Assembly: GCA_038238245.1 (NCBI GenBank)
Contig: JBBRXX010000021.1
Coordinates: forward strand, 1 to 64,000
Direction of reading: 5' to 3'
From: DASQHW01 sp038238245
Lineage (GTDB): Bacteria > Actinomycetota > Acidimicrobiia > IMCC26256 > PALSA-610
Length of the DNA stretch: 64,000 nucleotides
A program made the translations under genes and the position numbers. Below, piece after piece: positions 59,147 to 64,000 of the stretch. Each line of letters begins with the position of its first letter. Position 1 is the stretch's first letter. The notes below the pieces were generated by a model. That model was not told the DNA's origin. It did no database searches and saw only the letters and a program-made list of their open reading frames with translations.

Positions 59147-59509
59147 ATGACGCAGGGATACGACGCATCGCAGGCGCGTGAACGTCTCGCCCACGAGCGG
59201 GACCGGGTCACGGAGCTGATCGCCGGGTTGCGCAGCGAGGGCCTCGACCAGGAAGAGTCCGAGCAGAGCGGCGAGCTCACGCACTACGACCAGCACCCGG
59301 CCGACCAGGCATCGGAGACCTTCGAACGGGAGAAGGACCTGTCGATCCTCGAGCGGCTCGAAACCGAGCTCGCAGAGATCGAAGCCGCGCTCCAGCGCGT
59401 GGACGACGGCACGTACGGTCTCGACGAGGTCACCGGCGAGCCGATCGACCCCGAACGGCTCGACGCGCTGCCGGCCGCCCGCACCAACGTCGACCGCACC
59501 CAGTCGTGA
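59147..59509 (+). CDS. TraR/DksA (YteA-like) family protein without zinc-finger cysteines
   Basis: A 120-residue coiled-coil protein. The hairpin carries ELTHYDQHPADQASETFEREKDLSILERLETELAEIEAALQRVDDGTYGLDEVTGEPIDPERLDALPAART, matching YteA-type DksA/TraR proteins including the acidic DxxPADxA tip. All four zinc-ligand Cys of the YGxCxxCGxxI...C motif are replaced (YGLDEVTGEPI, AARTNVD); the protein has no Cys. RNA polymerase secondary-channel binding is therefore possible but metal-independent. The stop overlaps the MoaD-like GTG. Confidence 0.87.
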   Translation: MTQGYDASQARERLAHERDRVTELIAGLRSEGLDQEESEQSGELTHYDQHPADQASETFEREKDLSILERLETELAEIEAALQRVDDGTYGLDEVTGEPIDPERLDALPAARTNVDRTQS

Positions 59510-59811
59510 CCTTCCGGCTGCGGCTCTTTGCCGCGGCCCGCCAGGCCGCCGGGCTCGGCCACGACGAGTTCGACCTCCCCGAGGGGATCTGTCTGCGCGA
59601 CCTGCTCGCCGCCGCCTGCGATCGCTACGGGCCGGCGTTCCGGGATGTGCTGTCCGGCGCCCGCGTCTGGGTCGACGGCGACGAGCCGCCGCAGGGCTCG
59701 GACACCGTGCTCGCCGGCGGCGCCGAGATCGCGGTCCTCCCGCCGGTCAGTGGCGGCGCCGGTCCCGCCGATTCCCGACCCGTGACCGACGCTGCGTCCG
59801 AGATCGCGTGA
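59506..59811 (+). CDS. MoaD/ThiS-like ubiquitin-fold protein with C-terminal tail
   Basis: A 101-residue beta-grasp protein: TFRLRLFAAARQAAGLGHDEFDLPEGICLRDLLAAACDRYGPAF, then VWVDGDEPPQGSDTVLAGGAEIAVLPPVSGG at about residues 53-83. MoaD and ThiS proteins normally end in Gly-Gly and are thiocarboxylated there. Here 18 residues (AGPADSRPVTDAASEIA) follow, so it needs cleavage or is not a sulfur carrier. GTG 59506 overlaps the upstream stop (GTGA). No moaE or other molybdopterin gene is visible nearby. Confidence 0.82.
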   Translation: MTFRLRLFAAARQAAGLGHDEFDLPEGICLRDLLAAACDRYGPAFRDVLSGARVWVDGDEPPQGSDTVLAGGAEIAVLPPVSGGAGPADSRPVTDAASEIA

Positions 59812-59844
59812 GTTTTTCCAAACGCTGGTAGCGTTTTCCTGCTC

Positions 59845-60936
59845 GTGCGCATCTCCGTCAGGTCTTCACTCCTGCGCCGCGCCCTCGGCGTGATCGTGGC
59901 CCTCTTGCTGCTGGTCCTCCCCCGGACCGCGCAGGCGGCTGATCCGTTGGCGGTCGCGCAGGCGCGCGTCGCCGACGCGATCAAGGCCGCGGACAAGACC
60001 GTGGGCGATCTGAAGGAGGCCGAGGCCGAGTACTTCCGCCTCGGGCAGCAGATCGCGACGACGGGCCACGCGATCGATCGTTTGCGCGTCGACCAGCAAC
60101 GCCTCGCGAAGCTCGCGCGCCTGCGGGCCGTGGCTGCCTACAAGGGTGGCTCGGGGATCATCGACGACCTCATCGGTGGCGACGGCAACGTCATGGACGC
60201 GGCGCGGCGGGCAACGATGTTGGATCGGGTCAACGCGCGCGGCAACGAGGCGATCGACCAGCTGGCCGGCATCACGAGTGAGTTGCACCGACGCGACACG
60301 TCACTGCGCAACGCGATCACGCGCCAGCAGAAGGCGCTTCGCGACCTGAAGGAGCGTGAAGCGCGCACGACGCGTGCGGTCGACGAAGCCCAACGAGCGG
60401 AGCAGACGCTGCGCGCCAGGCTCGTGGCGGAAAAGCGCGCGTCCGAGTACGCCGCGCGTCTCGCGCAAGCGCGCGCCGACGCTCGCGCGCAGCGCGGCGA
60501 TACGAGTGGCGGCGGAAATGCGGGCCAGATCATCGTGGGAGGCTCGTGGGTCTGTCCCGTGCAGGGCGCGGTGTCGTTCCGAGACGACTTCGGTGACCCC
60601 AGAAGCGGAGGCCGCTCGCACAAGGGCAACGACATGTTCACCGCCACTGGTACGCCGCTCGTCGCAGTGACGAATGGGTCGGTCTTCTTCCAGGGCGACC
60701 CGCTCGGAGGCAACGCCGCGTACGTCAACGGCCGCGACGGGAACACGTACTACTACGCGCACCTCAATGACTACGTCGGGGGCGCGCGCGCCGTGCGAGC
60801 CGGCGAGCTGATCGGCCACGCCGGCAGCACGGGCAATGCCGACGGCGGCCCGAGCCACTTGCACTTCGAGATCCGGGTCGGCGGACCGAACGGCACGCAG
60901 ACCGACCCGTATCCGACCCTGACTGCACACTGTTGA
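59845..60936 (+). CDS. Secreted M23-family peptidase with coiled coil
   Basis: A 363-residue exported endopeptidase. The signal peptide (RRALGVIVALLLLVLPRTAQAADP) is followed by a coiled coil (about 36-215) and a C-terminal LytM/M23 domain. Zinc ligands are visible: His and Asp in SHKGNDMF (about 256-260) and HxH in SHLHFEIRVGG (about 338-341), with a Y-rich strand between. It would cleave peptide crosslinks in peptidoglycan. The start (GTG 59845) follows the MoaD-like stop by 33 bp, without a strong Shine-Dalgarno. Architecturally it parallels the Rpf-like hydrolase at 49937. Confidence 0.9.
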   Translation: MRISVRSSLLRRALGVIVALLLLVLPRTAQAADPLAVAQARVADAIKAADKTVGDLKEAEAEYFRLGQQIATTGHAIDRLRVDQQRLAKLARLRAVAAYKGGSGIIDDLIGGDGNVMDAARRATMLDRVNARGNEAIDQLAGITSELHRRDTSLRNAITRQQKALRDLKEREARTTRAVDEAQRAEQTLRARLVAEKRASEYAARLAQARADARAQRGDTSGGGNAGQIIVGGSWVCPVQGAVSFRDDFGDPRSGGRSHKGNDMFTATGTPLVAVTNGSVFFQGDPLGGNAAYVNGRDGNTYYYAHLNDYVGGARAVRAGELIGHAGSTGNADGGPSHLHFEIRVGGPNGTQTDPYPTLTAHC

Positions 60937-61006
60937 TCGTTGGCCGAGGTCGTGCCGGGCCGGCACTAGCCTGGCGCGGCCAGTCTTTCCCCCGCTCGCG
61001 AAGAGG

Positions 61007-61522
61007 GTGATCCCGACGGAACGCATTCACCGATTGCTCGAGCCGAAGTTCGTGTCGGGCCTCGACGCGCGCGCTCTCGACGAGTTGCGCGCGATGAAGG
61101 GCGAGTGCGTCGACGTGGAGAACTCGCTCTCGTACCTTCGCCGGCTCGCGCAGGGTCGCATCGACGTCCTCGGCGCGGAACGCGACCGTCGTGCGCGAGG
61201 TGGCAGCGTGGGTGACCTCGTGAGGGACCTCCCGCGCATCCTGAGCGGCGACTCCGCCCGTCCGGCGGCCGCCGATACCCGCCTCCCTCCCCCCGACGCG
61301 CCGGCGCTCGAGTTCCGGTGGCCCGACGGACGCGAGGAGCTTCTCGCCGACACGATGCTGGCGAACCTGCCCCACGTGAGCGATGCCGAGCTGGCCGACA
61401 CGCTCGACCGCCTCGCCACCTTCGAGCACGAGCTTTCCGGCCTGCGGCACGACATGCACGGCGTGATCGACGCGCTCGAGCGCGAGATCGCGGCGCGGCA
61501 GGTCGCCGGGACCGCCGGATGA
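61007..61522 (+). CDS. rsiG: RsiG-like c-di-GMP-responsive anti-sigma factor
   Basis: A 171-residue helical protein. Residues 38-53 (ENSLSYLRRLAQGRID) match exactly the c-di-GMP signature E-X3-S-X2-R-X3-Q-X3-D of RsiG (Glu38, Ser42, Arg45, Gln49, Asp53). A second copy at 140-155 (EHELSGLRHDMHGVID) has His151 where Gln is expected and keeps the other four residues. In Streptomyces RsiG the two signatures lie on an antiparallel coiled coil that binds a c-di-GMP dimer and sequesters WhiG. The likely target is the FliA/WhiG-type sigma at 42816. GTG 61007 follows AAGAG; the stop overlaps the XRE start (ATGA). Confidence 0.82.
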   Translation: MIPTERIHRLLEPKFVSGLDARALDELRAMKGECVDVENSLSYLRRLAQGRIDVLGAERDRRARGGSVGDLVRDLPRILSGDSARPAAADTRLPPPDAPALEFRWPDGREELLADTMLANLPHVSDAELADTLDRLATFEHELSGLRHDMHGVIDALEREIAARQVAGTAG

Positions 61523-61911
61523 CGCCGGAGTCGATCGACACGATCGAGACGCGCCTGCACGATCTCGGCGAGTTCATCCGGGATCAACGCCGCAACGCGC
61601 GCCTGTCGTTACGAAAGTTGAGCGAGCTCGCGGGCATCTCGAATCCGTATCTGAGCCAAATCGAGCGCGGCCTGCGCAAGCCGTCGGCGGACATCCTCCA
61701 GGCGATCGCGCGCGGGCTCTCGATCTCGGCCGAGACGTTGTACGTGCGCGCCGGAATCCTCGACGATCGGGGCGCCGGCCCGGAGACCACCGACCTCGTC
61801 GCGGCGATCGTCGGCGACCCGATGATCACCGACCGGCAAAAGCAGGTCCTGATCGAGATCTACCGATCGTTCCAGGCCGAGCACTCCGATCACGACGCCG
61901 AAGCGGGCTGA
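61519..61911 (+). CDS. XRE-family HTH regulator coupled to the rsiG-like gene
   Basis: A 130-residue protein with a Cro/C1-type HTH: LGEFIRDQRRNARLSLRKLSELAGISNPYLSQIERGLRKPSADILQAIARGLSISAETLYVRAGIL (about 16-81). The C-terminal 45 residues (LVAAIVGDPMITDRQKQVLIEIYRSFQAEH) are helical and probably mediate dimerisation; no sensory domain is visible. ATG 61519 overlaps the rsiG-like stop, so the two proteins are made together, suggesting it controls the same regulon or the operon itself (inference). The pairing with rsiG is worth checking across genomes. Confidence 0.88.
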   Translation: MTPESIDTIETRLHDLGEFIRDQRRNARLSLRKLSELAGISNPYLSQIERGLRKPSADILQAIARGLSISAETLYVRAGILDDRGAGPETTDLVAAIVGDPMITDRQKQVLIEIYRSFQAEHSDHDAEAG

Positions 61912-61961
61912 TCTTTCCGAACGGACCGTGGTTCCCGCGGCACTTGGATAACCTCCGACCG

Positions 61962-63185
61962 ATGTCAGTGCGCCGCATTGCCGTGTTCTCGATGCACACA
62001 TCCCCGCTCGCCCAACCCGGCGCGGGCGATGGGGGCGGCATGAACGTCTACGTACGCGCGCTCGCGTCGGCGCTGGCGCGCGCGGGCGTCGAATGCGACG
62101 TGTACACGCGTGCCGAGTCACGCACCCAGCCTGCCGTCGTGCAGGTCGAGCCCGGCTTCCGTGTGCTTCACGTCGACGCCGGGCCGCGTGGGCCGGTGCC
62201 CAAGCACGCCCTGCACGAGCTCGTCGAACCGTTCGTCGACGCCTCGCTCGCGCGCATGCTCGAGCAGGATCCGGTGGAGGTGTTGCACGGCAATTACTGG
62301 CTCTCCGGGGCGGTTGCGCACCGGTTGAAGCACCTACTCGATCTGCCGCTCGTTGCGACGTTCCACACGCTCGCCCGGGTCAAGGCTGATGCCGGCATCG
62401 ACGACGATCCCGACCACCGCTCACGCGTCGAGCACGAAGTCGTTGCGTGCGCCGACTTGATGCTCGCATCGACCGGCGACGAACGCGCGCAGCTCGCGGG
62501 TCTGTACGACGCCGAATCGCGGCGCATCGAGGTCGTGCCGCCGGGTGTCGACCACCTCGTGTTCTCGCCCGGTGATCGCGACGCAGCCCGACGCCGACTC
62601 GGCATCGACGCGCCTCGCACGTTGCTGTTCGTCGGTCGCATCCAACCGCTCAAGGGCACTGACCTCGCGGTGCGCTGTCTCGCCGCCCTCGACGACCCGT
62701 CGGTCTCGCTCGTCGTCGTCGGCGGACCGAGCGGGAACGACGGCGAGCACGAGTTGACGCGCGTGCGTGCACTCGCCGACGAACTCGGAGTCGGCGCCCG
62801 GATCCGTTGGGTGCGGCCCCAGCGGCACGAGCGGCTCGCGGACTACTACCGCGCCGCCGACGTGTGCCTGGTGCCGTCCCGCGCCGAGTCCTTCGGGTTG
62901 GTGGCCCTCGAGGCCGCCGCGTGCGGGACGCCGGTCGTTGCCGCCGACGTGGGCGGGTTGCGCTCGCTCGTCGATCACGACGAGACGGGATACCTCGTCG
63001 AGGGACGGGATCCCGCGGACTACGCGGGACCGGTCGAGAAGCTGCTTGCCTTCGATGAGATGCGCGTCGAGATGGGGTCGAGTGCCGCGGCGCGCTCGTT
63101 GCGTTACTCGTGGAGCATGACCGCCGCGCGCTTGCGACGGCTCTACGGCGACCTGGTCGCACGCGCGCTCGTCCGCTGCGACTGA
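61962..63185 (+). CDS. mshA: D-inositol-3-phosphate glycosyltransferase (mycothiol biosynthesis)
   Basis: A 407-residue GT4 enzyme joining UDP-GlcNAc to inositol-1-phosphate, the first mycothiol step. Landmarks: FSMHTSPLAQPGAGDGGGMNVYVRALA, LHGNYWLSGAVAHRLK, VATFHTLARVKAD, VVPPGVDHLVFSPGD, FVGRIQPLKGTDLAV, and the nucleotide-sugar loop PSRAESFGLVALEAAACGTPVVAADVGGL. ATG 61962 gives the usual short N-terminus. The neighbouring YbjN-domain gene reproduces the mycobacterial order mshA-ybjN, supporting the assignment over a generic GT4. Mycothiol is specific to actinobacteria. Confidence 0.9.
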   Translation: MSVRRIAVFSMHTSPLAQPGAGDGGGMNVYVRALASALARAGVECDVYTRAESRTQPAVVQVEPGFRVLHVDAGPRGPVPKHALHELVEPFVDASLARMLEQDPVEVLHGNYWLSGAVAHRLKHLLDLPLVATFHTLARVKADAGIDDDPDHRSRVEHEVVACADLMLASTGDERAQLAGLYDAESRRIEVVPPGVDHLVFSPGDRDAARRRLGIDAPRTLLFVGRIQPLKGTDLAVRCLAALDDPSVSLVVVGGPSGNDGEHELTRVRALADELGVGARIRWVRPQRHERLADYYRAADVCLVPSRAESFGLVALEAAACGTPVVAADVGGLRSLVDHDETGYLVEGRDPADYAGPVEKLLAFDEMRVEMGSSAAARSLRYSWSMTAARLRRLYGDLVARALVRCD

Positions 63186-63187
63186 GC

Positions 63188-63661
63188 GTGCAGTCGACGC
63201 CGGACTCACCTGATCGGCCGCTCGATCCCGAGGTCAGGCGCGCGAAGCACGAGATGATCGCCACGCACCTCGAAGGCCCGGTGCGGCGCGAGGAATGGGT
63301 GCAGACCGTCGAGTACGACCCCGCCATACCGCGTTGGTACGTGCGCTTCGGATGTGACGGGCGGGACGCGGCGACGATCTACTTCGATCTCCATCAGCGC
63401 ACGCTGCGCTACGAGGTGTACTTCATGCCGGACCCGCCGGCGCACCAGGAGGAGCTGTACCGGTTCGCGTTGCAGCGGAACCACGCGACCTACGGCGCGC
63501 ACTTCTCGATCGGTCCCGACGGCGATCTCTATCTCGTCGGTCGCGTGCTGCTCGAGCACCTCGACGTCGATGAGCTCGACCGGATCATCGGCGTGCTCTA
63601 CGAGCTCGTCGAGCGTTGGTTCCAGCCCGCGATCCGCCTCGGCTTCGGAAAACCACGATGA
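63188..63661 (+). CDS. YbjN-domain protein
   Basis: A 157-residue protein of the YbjN/T3SS-chaperone-like fold: VRREEWVQTVEYDPAIPRWYVRFGCDGRDAATIYFDLHQRTLRYEVYFMPDPPAHQEELYRFALQRN, then FSIGPDGDLYLVGRVLLEHLDVDELDRIIGVLYELVERWFQPAIRLGF. GTG 63188 lies 3 bp after the mshA stop. Function is unknown, but the conserved neighbourhood with mshA suggests a link to mycothiol metabolism or simply a shared promoter. Confidence 0.85.
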   Translation: MQSTPDSPDRPLDPEVRRAKHEMIATHLEGPVRREEWVQTVEYDPAIPRWYVRFGCDGRDAATIYFDLHQRTLRYEVYFMPDPPAHQEELYRFALQRNHATYGAHFSIGPDGDLYLVGRVLLEHLDVDELDRIIGVLYELVERWFQPAIRLGFGKPR

Positions 63662-63884
63662 ATGTGAGATTGTAAGAAATACATCTCAAGATGTCTTGTA
63701 GTGCGTTGATGGCACGTGCTACCGTGCGATTGTCGACGGGCCCGAGGTGCGGGAGGGTCGGCCCCGTTCGGGGAAGTGCGGGGCTCGATCCGAAGGTTCC
63801 TCGGGCCCCCGCGCGTCCGCCTCCGGCACATTTGTGCGCCGGATACGAACGGCTTCGCCTCGACCCGGGGTTACCCTCGTGACG
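63662..63884. promoter_or_regulatory. Intergenic region before proC with an AT-rich palindrome
   Basis: An unusually AT-rich patch (about 63663-63712) contains ACATCT-CA-AGATGT at 63681-63694, an inverted repeat with 6-bp arms, flanked by TTGTAAGA and CTTGTAG, which extend the symmetry loosely. TTGATG (63707-63712) could serve as a -35 element. The rest of the region is GC-rich with no recognisable gene. A regulator-binding site for proC or the end of the ybjN unit is likely. Confidence 0.4.
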
Positions 63885-64000
63885 ATGTCGCGCATTGCGT
63901 TGCTCGGCGGCGGAAAGATGGGCGCGGCCCTCGTCGGCGGCCTGCTGGATGGCGGTTGGGAGGCCGATGCCCTGTCGATCGCTGAGATCGACGGCGAGCG
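63885..64000 (+). CDS. proC: Pyrroline-5-carboxylate reductase, partial (truncated by window edge)
   Basis: The first 38 codons of a Rossmann-fold reductase: MSRIALLGGGKMGAALVGGLLDGGW, the NADPH-binding GxGxMG-type motif of ProC, then LSIAEIDGER. The last step of proline synthesis reduces P5C to proline. The ATG at 63885 is preferred to a GTG six bases upstream. The rest lies beyond the window, so the assignment rests on the N-terminus only. Confidence 0.75.
   Translation, partial: MSRIALLGGGKMGAALVGGLLDGGWEADALSIAEIDGE

Overview
The window comes from a high-GC Gram-positive-type (actinobacterial) chromosome. Evidence: a BldC-like MerR-type regulator, a WhiB-family Fe-S protein, a WhiG/FliA-type sigma factor with an RsiG-like anti-sigma protein, MshA (mycothiol synthesis) followed by a YbjN-domain protein, an F420-type (LLM) oxidoreductase, a mycobacterial-style MetAP with a proline-rich N-terminus, and the tRNA-Glu/Asp/Phe cluster. 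An acidimicrobiial lineage is my best guess, but that is inference. Almost everything is chromosomal housekeeping and regulation. I see no prophage, transposase, CRISPR array or plasmid gene.

Layout. 1-5 kb: cysC (APS kinase), divergent from purF-purM; bldC-like regulator with its own promoter and a long leader; bidirectional terminator; tRNA-Glu, -Asp and -Phe on the minus strand; lipoprotein; cold-shock protein. 5-10 kb: sulfotransferase, a MarR regulator with a 27-bp palindrome over its start, a cysteine hydrolase, tRNA-Lys, and a secreted protein of seven tandem repeats (probable seven-bladed propeller). 10-19 kb: MFS transporter, cupin, two tandem GT-C type membrane glycosyltransferase-like paralogues, an ECF sigma factor with a membrane partner, a small protein, and a Tat-type lipoprotein phosphoesterase. 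19-28 kb: small protein/methyltransferase/APH-type kinase operon, DUF1214 protein, second sulfotransferase, and a heterodimeric ABC exporter. 28-34 kb: an arginine/ornithine/proline catabolic block (DDAH/ArgZ-like hydrolase, ornithine aminotransferase, Lrp/AsnC regulator, PutA) and a YceI protein. 34-42 kb: polyprenyl-phosphate GT2 plus GT39-like transferase beside an MprAB-like two-component system, then nitroreductase, class II aldolase and serine hydrolase.

42-46 kb is the most interesting part. It holds WhiB, a small membrane protein, a FliA/WhiG-type sigma factor, a LuxR regulator whose receiver lacks the phosphoacceptor Asp, a FlgN-like chaperone, a 58-codon possible remnant, FliW and CsrA. 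This is the regulatory skeleton of a flagellar locus without any hook-filament or filament gene. At 61 kb lies an RsiG-like protein carrying one exact and one near-exact copy of the c-di-GMP-binding signature E-X3-S-X2-R-X3-Q-X3-D. The two loci together predict a c-di-GMP-gated sigma/anti-sigma switch.

46-64 kb: sugar epimerase, alanine dehydrogenase, LLM oxidoreductase, HAD phosphatase, Rpf-like cell-wall hydrolase, three SDRs, DUF4190 membrane protein, TIM-barrel isomerase, MetAP, truncated hemoglobin, SET-domain protein, Fur-family regulator, then a long plus-strand run (SirB1-like, Lon-N domain, zinc-less DksA/YteA-like, MoaD-like, M23 peptidase, rsiG, XRE, mshA, ybjN-like, partial proC). 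Two short tandem-repeat arrays sit at gene starts (52.7 and 56.5 kb). CysC makes PAPS, the donor for the two sulfotransferases. P5C made by PutA and ornithine aminotransferase links to ProC at the right edge.
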